In this document: piece after piece, positions 25,494-34,720 of the stretch | Position numbering within the stretch: the stretch's first letter is position 1 | How the letters are laid out: each line of letters begins with the position of its first letter | Source of the DNA: G965220825 sp965220825 | GTDB taxonomy: Bacteria; Pseudomonadota; Alphaproteobacteria; UBA828 | Direction of reading: 5' to 3' | Length of the DNA: 64,000 nt | Assembly: GCA_965220825.1 (NCBI GenBank) | Contig: OZ244839.1 | Span: 1,798,001-1,862,000 of the forward strand | Made by a program: the position numbers and the translations under genes | The notes under the pieces: generated by a model | Seen by the model: only the letters and a program-made list of their open reading frames with translations | Told to the model about the DNA's origin: nothing | The model's database searches: none

Positions 25494-26569
25494 GCAACGG
25501 ATATCGCGAACCCGTGACGCTGGGCGCCGCCATGGCACTCGCACTCTGGCTGCTGGCCTCTGCGGCGGCCCAGGCGGAAGACCCGCGCGCTGCGGCCCGT
25601 GCCCTGGGCGCGGCGGGACAAGCGAGTGCGGGCGCGATCGCGCGCGATCCCGCGAGCGCGCACAAGGTGCCGGGCCATGTCGGCGCGAACGTGCCGGAGC
25701 GAAGCCACAGCGCAGCGGGCATGGAGGATGCGGCCCGCGCCGTGCTCGCCGATCCGGACGCGCCCGGCGGCCAGGCCGGGCGCATGGTGATCGAGGGCAC
25801 GGTGTCGCGCCCGCCGGCCGAAGTTCCGGTGGACGATCCGGCGGTGACGCGCGCGGAGAGCATCGCGGATGCGCCGCAGGAGCCGGAGCATGGCGCCTCC
25901 GGTCTTGCCTCGGGCAGTGTCACCGACTGCCAGGCCGGGATCGGCGAAGCGGGCGGCTGCGGCAGCGTCACCTCCTGCGTCGGCGCCGGCTGCGAGATCG
26001 TGGCGGGCCGGGCCAATACCGGCTTCGCGCGGTCCACCGCCATGCTCAACATGGTGCTGCAGATGGGCGGCGAGGAGTTCGACCGCCAGCACATGCGCTT
26101 CTTCCAGGGCCAGCGGCGCGCCTGCACCATCCGCTGGGGCGGGCTCGCCAATTGCTGCAAGAACTCCGGGCTGCTGATCGGCTTCGCCAACTGCAGCCGG
26201 CGCGAGGTGGAGCTCGCCAAGGAGCGCCATGCCGGCACCACCCGCTATCTCGGAAAATATTGCGCCAAACGGACCTTCTTCGGCTTCTGCAGACGGCGGG
26301 CCAGGGCCTGGTGCGTGTTCGGCTCCAAGCTCGGGCGCATTCTCCAGGAACAGGGAAGGGCCCAACTCGGCATCGGCTGGGGAAGCTGCCGGGGGCTGAC
26401 GGTCGCCGAGATCGAACGCATCGACTTCGACCGGCTCGATCTCGGCGAGTTCACCGCCAACCTGACCGACGACACGCTCGCCCCGCTGCTGAGGCTGCCC
26501 GAAGCCGAGAACACGCGAACGCGCATGAACACGCGCATCCGCGACTTCTATTCCAGGAGCCAGCCATGA
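25490..26569 (+). CDS. traN: TraN-like mating-pair stabilisation protein (short form)
   Basis: 359 residues with ATGA overlap to trbC. Signal peptide to about 32. A Cys-rich central and C-terminal region (VTSCVGAGCEIV, WGGLANCCKNSG, YCAKRTFFGFCRRRARAWCV) typical of the TraN C-terminus. F TraN is ~600 residues, so the receptor-binding tip is much reduced here. Outer-membrane adhesin that stabilises mating aggregates and helps set host range. Confidence 0.85.
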   Translation: MSNGYREPVTLGAAMALALWLLASAAAQAEDPRAAARALGAAGQASAGAIARDPASAHKVPGHVGANVPERSHSAAGMEDAARAVLADPDAPGGQAGRMVIEGTVSRPPAEVPVDDPAVTRAESIADAPQEPEHGASGLASGSVTDCQAGIGEAGGCGSVTSCVGAGCEIVAGRANTGFARSTAMLNMVLQMGGEEFDRQHMRFFQGQRRACTIRWGGLANCCKNSGLLIGFANCSRREVELAKERHAGTTRYLGKYCAKRTFFGFCRRRARAWCVFGSKLGRILQEQGRAQLGIGWGSCRGLTVAEIERIDFDRLDLGEFTANLTDDTLAPLLRLPEAENTRTRMNTRIRDFYSRSQP

Positions 26570-27408
26570 CGGCGCGGCCCCTCGCCCTGGCCGCCGGCCT
26601 GCTCGCGCTCGCTGTCCTGCAGCCCGCGCCCGCGTCGGCCGGCGAGTGGAAGAGCTGGTGCGGCGAGCGCACGGCGGAGAGCACGCTCGGCTGGCACTTC
26701 TACTGCGATCGAGAGGAAGAGGAGGAGGCTGCGACTCCCCCAACAGCGGCACAACGGGTGCCAACACCGCAGCCCCAGGCGCAACCGGCGCCGGCGGCGC
26801 AAAGCGCGATGGAGCGCATCCTGGCGATCCGCAAGGCGCTCGAAGAAGCCCGCGCGGCGGCGATCCTCGATCCCTCGCCCGCGAAGGTGGCAGCCTATCT
26901 CCGCCTGCAGCAGGAAACGCTCGCCCGGGCCGCCGCCTTCTCCGACGCCTTCCGCCGCACCGTCTGGACGAGCCCGGACCTCGACTACACGCTGAAACGC
27001 CCGGTCGGCGCGCTGGCCCGCCATGTCTGGTCGGACGCGCGCCGGGAGAAGCGCGATGCGGCGCTCGCCCGTCTCGGCGAGCGCTACGGCCTGATCTATC
27101 TCGGCCATGCCGGCTGCGCCGGCTGCCGCGTGTTCGGCCCGCTGCTGCGCGCCTTCAGCCAGCGCCACGGTCTCGACGTGCTCGCCGTCTCGGTGACCGG
27201 CGAGACGCTCGAAGGCTGGCCCGAGGCGGTGGCGGACAACGGACGCGCCGCCCGGCTCGGGCTTGCCGACGGCCCGTACCCCGCCCTCGTGCTGTTCGAC
27301 ACCAGGACCGGAAGCGTCCTGCCGGTCGGCTTCGGCGTGCTCGCCGAGGACCAGATCGCCGAACGCCTCTTCGTCCTCACCGCCCTGGAGACCGGCCATG
27401 ACTACTGA
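26566..27408 (+). CDS. traF: TraF, F-type thioredoxin-fold assembly protein
   Basis: 280 residues from the ATG at 26566. Signal peptide to about 25, SWCGERTAESTLGWHFYCD segment, acidic/proline linker, then a thioredoxin-like domain in which GHAGCAGCRVFG keeps a CXXC pair. In F, the disulfide activity is usually assigned to TrbB; no trbB is present here, so TraF may do that job for the Cys-rich TraU and TraN (inference). Confidence 0.87.
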   Translation: MTARPLALAAGLLALAVLQPAPASAGEWKSWCGERTAESTLGWHFYCDREEEEEAATPPTAAQRVPTPQPQAQPAPAAQSAMERILAIRKALEEARAAAILDPSPAKVAAYLRLQQETLARAAAFSDAFRRTVWTSPDLDYTLKRPVGALARHVWSDARREKRDAALARLGERYGLIYLGHAGCAGCRVFGPLLRAFSQRHGLDVLAVSVTGETLEGWPEAVADNGRAARLGLADGPYPALVLFDTRTGSVLPVGFGVLAEDQIAERLFVLTALETGHDY

Positions 27409-28816
27409 CCGCTTGCTCGCCGCCGGCCTCGCGCTGCTGCTCGCTCTCGCCACCCTGCCGGCGCGCGCCGACGTGCTCTCCGAGATGACCCGCTTCTGGG
27501 ACGGCGCGGCCGTCAACACCACCGGCCCGACCGCCTTCCAGGGCCAGGCCTCGGGCCACTGGACGCTCGGCAATCTCTACATGCGCGCGCCGGTCCGCGC
27601 CGAGCAGGTGGCGACGGTCAACCTGCCCTCCTTCCGCGCCGGCTGCGGCGGCATCGACGCCTTCGCCGGCGCCTTCTCGTTCATCAACTCCGACCAACTG
27701 ATCGCCTTCGGGCGCGCCGTCGCCCAGAACGCCGCCGGCTTCGCCTTCGAACTGGCGCTGGAGACGGTCTCGCCGGTGATCGCCGAGACCATGTCCAAGC
27801 TCCGTGCGCTCGCCCAATGGGTGAACGCCCAGAACCTGAACAGCTGCGAGACCGCCCAGGCGCTGGTCGGCGCCGTCTGGTCGAAGAACGACCGCGCGTC
27901 GGCCGCGATCTGCGCCGCCATCGGCACCAGCCAGGGCATCTTCTCCGACTATGCCGCCGCCCGGCACGGGTGCGGCGCGGCCGGGCAGCGCAACTCGACG
28001 CTCGCCTCGGCCTCGGGCGCCATCGCCGACCAGGTCCCGGTCAACCTCAACTATGCCTGGCGGGCGGTGCGCGCCTCCGCCTTCCTTGCCAATGACAGCG
28101 AGCTTGCCGAGTTCGCCATGTCGGTCTCCGGGACCGTGATCGTGACCGCGCCGGTCTCGGACGGCGACAGTTCGGGACCCCGGGTGCGCATCCTGGAACC
28201 GCTGGCGCTCGACCGGCGGGTCACCGAGGTGCTGATGGAGGGCGGCGGCGAACTGCCGGTCTATCGCTGCGACACCGCCGACGCCTGCCTCAACCCGACG
28301 CTCGGACAGGTCACCATCCCGGCCGACCGGGGCTTTCGCGGCCGTGTCGCGACGCTGCTGAACCGTCTCGCCGAAGCGGTGCGCACCGACACCGCGCCGC
28401 CGGCGGAAGCGCTCGGGCTGGTCAATCTCACCACGCTTCCGGTCCATCGCGTGGTCAACACCGCCGCCGCCTATCGGGGCGCGGTGGTCGACCGGGAGAT
28501 CGACGCGCTCAGCGAGGCCGTGGCGCTCGATGTGCTGCAGGTCTGGATCGCCGATCTCCACCGCGCGGTCGAGGCCCGCGCCGGAACCCTCGACATCGCC
28601 GACGGCGCCCAGCTGGAGCGCTGGCGCGAGGGGCTGCGCAACAACCGGGTCGCCCTCGCCCGCCATCGCCATGAGGGGCTGGAGCGCTTCAACACCGCGC
28701 TCGCCGTGGTCGAGAAGCTGCGCGTCATCGAGACCGCGCTTGCCGGCGCGCTCTCGGCCGATCTCCGCGCCGCGCTCGCCTTCGCCCGCGGCGGCGCCGC
28801 TGCCGGGTCCAGGTAG
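27398..28816 (+). CDS. traH: TraH, F-type pilus assembly protein
   Basis: 472 residues from the ATG at 27398, overlapping the traF end by 11 bp. Signal peptide to about 24, then DVLSEMTRFWDGAAVNTTGP, with NTTGP near the start diagnostic of TraH, CGGIDAFAGAFSFINSDQL, and a conserved C-terminal helical part. Outer-membrane-associated component needed for pilus assembly. Confidence 0.92.
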   Translation: MTTDRLLAAGLALLLALATLPARADVLSEMTRFWDGAAVNTTGPTAFQGQASGHWTLGNLYMRAPVRAEQVATVNLPSFRAGCGGIDAFAGAFSFINSDQLIAFGRAVAQNAAGFAFELALETVSPVIAETMSKLRALAQWVNAQNLNSCETAQALVGAVWSKNDRASAAICAAIGTSQGIFSDYAAARHGCGAAGQRNSTLASASGAIADQVPVNLNYAWRAVRASAFLANDSELAEFAMSVSGTVIVTAPVSDGDSSGPRVRILEPLALDRRVTEVLMEGGGELPVYRCDTADACLNPTLGQVTIPADRGFRGRVATLLNRLAEAVRTDTAPPAEALGLVNLTTLPVHRVVNTAAAYRGAVVDREIDALSEAVALDVLQVWIADLHRAVEARAGTLDIADGAQLERWREGLRNNRVALARHRHEGLERFNTALAVVEKLRVIETALAGALSADLRAALAFARGGAAAGSR

Positions 28817-28824
28817 GAGGGGCC

Positions 28825-31722
28825 ATGTACGAACTCTTCACCCTCGGCGGCGGCACCTATCTGGTCGATCTGCTGAACGCCGTCGCCGCCATCACCTCGG
28901 GCGGCGCCTATGTGACGCTCGCCCAGCTGGCGGGCGCCGCCGGGCTTGCCTGGATCCTGTTCCGCACCGCCTTCGGCGGCTCCTGGAAGGACAATGCGAA
29001 GTGGATCCTGCTCTTCGTCACCGTCTGGGGCGCGATGATCGTGCCCAAGGCGACGGTGCGCGTGGTCGACCGCATCGATCCGGCGCTGGCGCCCGCCGTG
29101 GTCGACAATGTGCCGGTGGGCCTCGCGCTCTTCGCCTCGCTCACCTCCCAGGTGGGCGACGGGCTGACGCGGCTTACCGAGCAGGCCTTCACCCTGCCGG
29201 ACGACCTCGCCTATCGCCGCCACGGCCTGATCTTCGGCGCGCGGCTCGCCGCCGCCGCAACCCGTCTCGAAGTGACGGATGCGGTGTTCGCCCGCAATCT
29301 GCGCGGCTACGCCCGGCAATGCGTGTTCCACGCCCTGCTGCTCGGCCATGTCACGGCGGACGATCTTCGTGAGTCCACCGATGTCTGGGCGCTGGTCACC
29401 GCGCCGGGCTCGCCCTCGGCCGGCGCCTCGCCGGCGCGCATGTTCGAGTTCGCCACCAGGACCGCCGCCACCGGCACGGGCGCGACCGCCATCGACCGCG
29501 AGATCGTCACCTGCGCCGCCGGCGCCCAGCGGCTGAATGCGCAGTGGAATGCCGAACTGGCGCGCGCCGGCACGCTCTTCGGACGCCGCCTCTTCCCCGG
29601 TGCGGCGACCGATGCGCTCGCCCGCGCCGAGCTGACCGCCGCCCTTCCCGCCGCGCACACCTTCCTGATCGGCGCCTCTCGAAGCGCCGGCGACATCCTG
29701 CGCCAGCAGATGGTCCTGAACGCGCTCCACGATGCGGGCGAGCAATGGGCGGCCGAGACCGGCAATGCCGCCGCGCTCCGCGCCTATACCGAAGCCCGCG
29801 CCGAGGCCCAGACCGTCTCCGCCTACCGGGCCATCGGCCGCCAGGCCGAGACCTGGGTGCCGATGCTGAAGATCGTCTTCGAGTGCCTCTATATCGGCGC
29901 CTTCCCGATCGCCGTGCTGCTGATGCTGACCCCGGCCGGCACCGCCATCTTCCGCTCCTATGTCACGGGTCTGATCTGGCTGCAGAGCTGGGGGCCGCTC
30001 TATGCGGTGCTGCACCGCATCGCCATGGGCGAGGCGGCCGAGCGCATGAGCGCCGCCGCCGCCATGCCCGGCGGCGAGGCCGGCATCTCGCTCATCGCCC
30101 AGGCCGGCATCCGGGCGGTCGCTTCCGATGTGGCGGTGATGTCGGGCTATCTCTCCATGTCCGTGCCCTTCCTCGCCGCCGCACTCGCCTACGGTCTTGC
30201 CAAGGCGACCGTGCTCGCAACCTCGGTGCTGGCCGTCGGCCAGGACGCCGCCTCCTCGGCCGCGCATGAGGGCACCACCGGCAATCTCTCGCTCGCCAAC
30301 ACCAGCAGCGACACCCATCGCTACGCGACCCTGGAGGGGCGACAGATCCGCACCTCCGCCCATGTCGATACCGACCGCCATGTCGACTTCGCGCCCGGCG
30401 GCGCCGGGGTGACGGTGACCGCCGACGGCACGGTGGTGGCGGACATGGGCGCCGCCACCAGCCGCATCCCGGCCGCCGGCGTCCGGCTCTCGGAATCGCT
30501 CGCGACCAGCCACGAACAGCGCGCGGCGGAGGCGCATGGCCTCTCGCGCCACTGGTCGGTGGAAGCGGGCAGCGCCCGCAGTGCCGCGGTCTCCGACGCC
30601 ACCGCCCTCGTCGAGCGCTACGCCCATGACGTCTCGACCGGTGTTGCCCACGCAAGGGGCGTCACGACCAGCGAGAGCAACCAGGTCCAGGCGTTGGAGA
30701 ACCACTACGAAAAGCTCGCCGAGATCGGTGGGATCACGAAGAACCAGGCAGCGGTGCTGACCGGCGAGGCCCGGGTGGGGGGAGGCTGGAACTTCATCGC
30801 CAAGATCGGCGCCGACGGTTCTGCCGCCTGGCGCGGGGAGACCATCGAGAGCGACGCCTGGAACCGTTTGCAGGAATACGACCGCCAGCACGGGGTGACG
30901 GAACTCTGGTCGCGGGTGTCGGACGCCTCGCGCCGCTACTCCACCGCCAGCGGCGAGAGCGAGGCGACGAGCCTCGACGAAAGCCTGTCGGCCAACCTCA
31001 CCCGCATGCGCCGCTTCGAGGAACGCGCCTCGCTGGCGCGCCAGCAGTCGGAGAGCTGGACGGAGCAGGCGGCGCAAGTGCGGGCCGACGCAAGAACCAT
31101 CGACCGTGAGCTCGGCCAGCCCTTCTTCGCCTGGCTCTCGGAGCGCACCGGCGCGGACGGGCGCGCCATCGGGGCCGCCGGGGCGATCCGTCTCGCCTCG
31201 CCGCAGACGCCCGAAGAAGCCGAGACCCTGCGCGAGCACGCCGCCGCCTTCATCGCCGAACGCTTCCCGGCCCCTGCCGGCCCCGACCCCGCGTCCATCG
31301 GCGGCGCGGCGGCATACGGCGCGGCGCGGGATACGCTCAGCCAGGCCTATGCGGGCGAGACCGCGGCCGCTTACGGCGGCTGGGCCGCAGGCGTGCGCGA
31401 CCGGGCGAGTGCAGCAGGAGCGCCGGCGCCGGGTGCGGTCGGAGCGGACGCGATCCGCGAGCGCGCCGCCACCGAGACGGACATGACGGTGAGCGATGTC
31501 CGGCGTGAGGTGCGCACCGAGATGACACAGGAACAGGTCCGGTCGGGTCGCGCCGGCGTTGCCGTCGAGACCGAAAAGCCTTTCGAGCATCACGCCACGG
31601 AGAACCTGCCCTTTGCTGGCGGCTGGCTCGCCGGGCAGCTGTTCGGCACCGCCAAGAACATGGCGCCGGACGCAACGGATGGGCCGAGCCCGCAACCGGA
31701 CTGGCGGGACCAATCGCCGTGA
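28825..31722 (+). CDS. traG: TraG, mating-pair stabilisation and assembly membrane protein
   Basis: 965 residues. N-terminal membrane region of the TraG family with helices near 30-75, about 350-380 and 420-480 (ILFRTAFGGSWKDNAKWILL early). A long hydrophilic C-terminal part from about residue 490 to 965 is rich in Ala, Glu and Ser, helical, and would be periplasmic or transferred. F TraG has the same split and also mediates entry exclusion through its C-terminus. Follows traH by 8 bp. Confidence 0.9.
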   Translation: MYELFTLGGGTYLVDLLNAVAAITSGGAYVTLAQLAGAAGLAWILFRTAFGGSWKDNAKWILLFVTVWGAMIVPKATVRVVDRIDPALAPAVVDNVPVGLALFASLTSQVGDGLTRLTEQAFTLPDDLAYRRHGLIFGARLAAAATRLEVTDAVFARNLRGYARQCVFHALLLGHVTADDLRESTDVWALVTAPGSPSAGASPARMFEFATRTAATGTGATAIDREIVTCAAGAQRLNAQWNAELARAGTLFGRRLFPGAATDALARAELTAALPAAHTFLIGASRSAGDILRQQMVLNALHDAGEQWAAETGNAAALRAYTEARAEAQTVSAYRAIGRQAETWVPMLKIVFECLYIGAFPIAVLLMLTPAGTAIFRSYVTGLIWLQSWGPLYAVLHRIAMGEAAERMSAAAAMPGGEAGISLIAQAGIRAVASDVAVMSGYLSMSVPFLAAALAYGLAKATVLATSVLAVGQDAASSAAHEGTTGNLSLANTSSDTHRYATLEGRQIRTSAHVDTDRHVDFAPGGAGVTVTADGTVVADMGAATSRIPAAGVRLSESLATSHEQRAAEAHGLSRHWSVEAGSARSAAVSDATALVERYAHDVSTGVAHARGVTTSESNQVQALENHYEKLAEIGGITKNQAAVLTGEARVGGGWNFIAKIGADGSAAWRGETIESDAWNRLQEYDRQHGVTELWSRVSDASRRYSTASGESEATSLDESLSANLTRMRRFEERASLARQQSESWTEQAAQVRADARTIDRELGQPFFAWLSERTGADGRAIGAAGAIRLASPQTPEEAETLREHAAAFIAERFPAPAGPDPASIGGAAAYGAARDTLSQAYAGETAAAYGGWAAGVRDRASAAGAPAPGAVGADAIRERAATETDMTVSDVRREVRTEMTQEQVRSGRAGVAVETEKPFEHHATENLPFAGGWLAGQLFGTAKNMAPDATDGPSPQPDWRDQSP

Positions 31723-31727
31723 GCCGG

Positions 31728-32105
31728 TCAGCGCAGATGATCGTCGTTGCGCATCAACTGTTCGTGATGTTCGGCAATGCGCAGGTAGGCGTAGGCGCCC
31801 GTGCGCGTCGACCAGTCGAAGCGGTCCTGGCGCCCGTCGGGCAGCTCATGCTTGCGAAAAGCCGACCAGTCGCCGTGGCGGAAGCCGAGCCAGAGCGCGC
31901 CCGAGAGGCTGGCGAGGACCGTCCAGGCGAGCGCCGCCAGCCAGAGCGGACCGATCGCCTCCCGCCCGGCATCGAGCACCAGCGCGCCGGCCGTATAGAG
32001 CGCCGCAACCCCGAACCCGCCCAGCACGAAGAGCCGCATGCGCCAGCCATGGCGGCGGCGCGGAGCCGCTGCGGTCGGGGGATCGAGAGCGTCGGTCATG
32101 GTCAT
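31728..32105 (-). CDS. Small two-helix membrane protein antisense to the tra operon
   Basis: 125 residues from the ATG at 32105 (or 32099). Two transmembrane segments (about 24-45 and 53-75), then a soluble tail with RHGDWSAFRKHELPDG. Sits tail-to-tail with traG and head-to-head with ssb. In this position of F-type operons entry-exclusion proteins (TraS/TraT) are found; an exclusion role is possible but unproven, and the opposite strand is unusual. Confidence 0.55.
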   Translation of the reverse strand: MTMTDALDPPTAAAPRRRHGWRMRLFVLGGFGVAALYTAGALVLDAGREAIGPLWLAALAWTVLASLSGALWLGFRHGDWSAFRKHELPDGRQDRFDWSTRTGAYAYLRIAEHHEQLMRNDDHLR

Positions 32106-32153
32106 GGCCTCCCAGCATACAGACGACGAGGGGGAGGGCCAGACTCCGGCCCC

Positions 32154-32178
32154 ACTACCCTCGCCCCGCCCCGGCTCG
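32154..32178 (-). repeat. GC-rich upstream box, copy 3
   Basis: Minus strand reads approximately CGAGCCGGGGCGGGGCGAGG, about 50 bp upstream of the minus-strand gene at 32105 and between it and ssb. Matches the boxes at 2353 and 5703. Confidence 0.35.
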
Positions 32179-32260
32179 CCCCCACCGCCTCGCGGCCCCG
32201 GAGCGCGTGGCTGCCGCTACCGGCAAACCCCACAAACCAATGCCAGAGAAGGAGACGATC

Positions 32261-32638
32261 ATGCTGAACATCAACCGGGTCACCCTGCTGGGCCATGCCG
32301 GGCGCGACCCCGACATCCGCACCCTCAAGGGCGGCGAGAAGACCGCCTCCTTCAGCCTCGCCACCACGGCGCGCTGGAAGGACCGCAACGGCGAGCCGGC
32401 CGAGGCCACCGAGTGGCACCGCATCGCCGTCTATGGCGGCGCCGTCGAGCCGGTCGAGAGGCTGGTGAAGAAGGGAACGGCCGTCCTGATCGAAGGCCGG
32501 CTCTCCATGCGCTCCTGGCAGGACCGCGAGGGCGCGACGCAGCGGGTGACCGAGATCGTGGTCGCCGGACCGCACGGCATGGTGAACGTGCTCTCGCGCA
32601 GCGCCGCGACGGAGGACAGCGGCGATGAAGCCGCCTGA
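32261..32638 (+). CDS. ssb: Single-stranded DNA-binding protein (first copy)
   Basis: 125 residues from the ATG at 32261 with a GAGAAGGAGA ribosome site. OB-fold start NINRVTLLGHAGRDPDIRTL, ATEWHRIAVYGG and VLIEGRLSMRSW. The tail ends DSGDEAA rather than the canonical DDIPF tip, so interaction with host replication proteins may be reduced. Lies directly before traD; expected to coat the transferred strand. Confidence 0.9.
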   Translation: MLNINRVTLLGHAGRDPDIRTLKGGEKTASFSLATTARWKDRNGEPAEATEWHRIAVYGGAVEPVERLVKKGTAVLIEGRLSMRSWQDREGATQRVTEIVVAGPHGMVNVLSRSAATEDSGDEAA

Positions 32639-32668
32639 CCTCGCAGCACTGCCTGGGGAAGAGGGTCG

Positions 32669-34720
32669 ATGAGGGCGCTCGGCTCCAGCACGCTGCGCGG
32701 CGGCCAGACCGTCTTCCATGCCTTCCGCATGTGGGGGCAGCTGCTGCGCGCCGGGCTCTTCCTCGCCGCCGCCGCCGTGGTCGCCGTTCCCGTCTGGCAT
32801 GTCTGGACGCACAGCACCGGCTATGAGTGGTACGCCGCCTCGATGGTGACGGTCGCCGAGGCCAAGCTCGCCGTCGGCTATCGCGAGACCGCGCGCCAGG
32901 AGGTGCGCCTCGCCGACGGCTCGACCGCCACCATGACCGTCGCCGACATCGCCGCCTCGCCCCGCGCGCTCGCGGTGCGCGAACGCCTCAAGGACGAGGT
33001 GCTCGCCAGCGCGCTGCTCGGCGCCAAGGCGTCGGTGGCGGTCATCCTGCTGTTCATCGCCCTCTTCTGGTATCGCGGCTGGCAGCTCAACCGGGGACGC
33101 CACCTCCGGGGCGCCGAACTGGCCAGTGCGAAGGAACTTGCCCGCCGGGTGCAACCGGCCCGCAAGCGCCTCGCGGCGGCGCTCTCGCTCTCGGCCGAAC
33201 CCGCCCCCTACCGCATTGCCGGCGTGCCGTACCCCGAGCGCACCGAGACCCAGCACAGCATCGTCTCCGGCACCACCGGATCGGGAAAGACCGTGCTGAT
33301 CTCCGATCTCGTCGCCCAGATCCGGGCGCGCGGCGAGCGCTGCGTCCTCTACGACAAGATGGGCACCTACACCCGCGCCTTCTTCGATCCCGACCGCGAC
33401 AGGCTGCTCAACCCGCTCGACGCCCGCGCGCCCCGCTGGTCGCCCTTCCTCGAAGCCCGCACCCCGCGCGACTTCGACATGATGGCCGCCGCCCTCATCC
33501 CCCAGCAGAAGGACACCGTCGATCCCTTCTGGGTCACCGCCGCGCGCCAGCTCTTCGCCAACGGCGCCGGCGTGCTCTGGAAAAGGGGCGAGGCCCGCAA
33601 CCGGGTGCTGGTCGAGCATCTGCTGAAGACCGAACTGACGGCGCTCGCCGAAGCCATGGAGGGCACCGTCGCCCAGTCGATCGTCGATCCCGAGAACCCG
33701 AAGACCGCGCTCTCCGTGCGCGCCATGCTCACCGCCAATATCGGCGCGCTCGAACTCCTGCCCGACAGCGGCCCCGCCTTCTCGATCCGCGAGTGGATCG
33801 CCGACGAGGATCGCGACGGCTTCCTCTTCCTCACCTCGCGCGGCGACCAGCATGCGTCCTTGCGCGGCCTCATCTCCACCTGGCTGGAGATCGCGGTCAA
33901 TGCGCTGCTCTCCCTCGAACAGGCCGACGGCAGGCGCATCTGGATCGTCCTCGACGAACTCCCCACCCTCCACCAGGTGCCCTCGCTGCAGCCGGGGCTT
34001 GCGGAATCGCGCCAGTTCGGCGGCTGCTTCCTGCTCGGCGTGCAGACCGTCTCGGCGCTCCGCGACCTCTACGGGCGCAACGGCGCCGAGACCATCTCCG
34101 GCCTCTGCGGCACCCGCGTCGTGCTCGCCGCGCCCGATCGCGACACCGCCCAGTGGTCGGCCGACTGCCTTGGCCGGAGCGAAGTCGAGGATGTCGCCGA
34201 AGGCTTCTCCTACGGCGCCAACACCATCCGCGACGGCGTCTCGCTGACGCCCCGGCGCGAACTGCGCCCCCTGGCGCTCGCCTCGGAGATCATGCGGCTG
34301 GAAAACCTGCATGGCTATCTCCGCTTCCCCGGACCGCTGCCGGTCGCACGCATCGCATTGCGCTATGTGCACAGGCCCAGGGTGGCGGAGCGGTTCGTGG
34401 CGCGGGACGGGGCGACCGTTGCCAAGGAGACGCCGGAGGCAGCGGACGCAGTGCAGCCCGGACTTCCCCTCGACGCCGGGGAATCGGTGTCACGGGACGA
34501 CGATCCGGCGCCGCGTCAGACCGGCGAGACCGAGCGTAAGGCGCCCCGCAAGACGAACCGCAAGAAACCGCCCGCCACCGGCAAGGGACGGGACGGCACG
34601 AAAGCCGACCGCAAACCGGCGGAACCCTCTACGGAAGAACAAGCCGTCATGCCCCAAGAACCGGATCGTCGGAAGGGCGGCACGGGGTCCGGTGAACCTC
34701 CGGCCTGCGACTGGCTCTGA
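32669..34720 (+). CDS. traD: TraD, type IV coupling protein
   Basis: 683 residues. Two membrane helices (about 25-50 and 112-132), Walker A GTTGSGKT near residue 202 and Walker B WIVLDELP near 425, plus the GVQTVSALRD motif. A basic, disordered C-terminal tail (about 600-683, many Lys/Arg/Pro) resembles the relaxosome-docking tail of TraD. Brings the TraI-DNA complex to the channel. Stop overlaps the traI start (TGATG). Confidence 0.93.
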   Translation: MRALGSSTLRGGQTVFHAFRMWGQLLRAGLFLAAAAVVAVPVWHVWTHSTGYEWYAASMVTVAEAKLAVGYRETARQEVRLADGSTATMTVADIAASPRALAVRERLKDEVLASALLGAKASVAVILLFIALFWYRGWQLNRGRHLRGAELASAKELARRVQPARKRLAAALSLSAEPAPYRIAGVPYPERTETQHSIVSGTTGSGKTVLISDLVAQIRARGERCVLYDKMGTYTRAFFDPDRDRLLNPLDARAPRWSPFLEARTPRDFDMMAAALIPQQKDTVDPFWVTAARQLFANGAGVLWKRGEARNRVLVEHLLKTELTALAEAMEGTVAQSIVDPENPKTALSVRAMLTANIGALELLPDSGPAFSIREWIADEDRDGFLFLTSRGDQHASLRGLISTWLEIAVNALLSLEQADGRRIWIVLDELPTLHQVPSLQPGLAESRQFGGCFLLGVQTVSALRDLYGRNGAETISGLCGTRVVLAAPDRDTAQWSADCLGRSEVEDVAEGFSYGANTIRDGVSLTPRRELRPLALASEIMRLENLHGYLRFPGPLPVARIALRYVHRPRVAERFVARDGATVAKETPEAADAVQPGLPLDAGESVSRDDDPAPRQTGETERKAPRKTNRKKPPATGKGRDGTKADRKPAEPSTEEQAVMPQEPDRRKGGTGSGEPPACDWL

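Noticed and set aside
28471..31713. Open frame of about 1080 codons antisense to traG
   Set aside because: Low-complexity Arg/Gly/Ala-rich shadow of a GC-rich gene; traG fits the conjugation order.
32102..34372. 756-codon minus-strand frame opposite ssb and traD
   Set aside because: Antisense shadow; Ssb and TraD are well supported on the plus strand.
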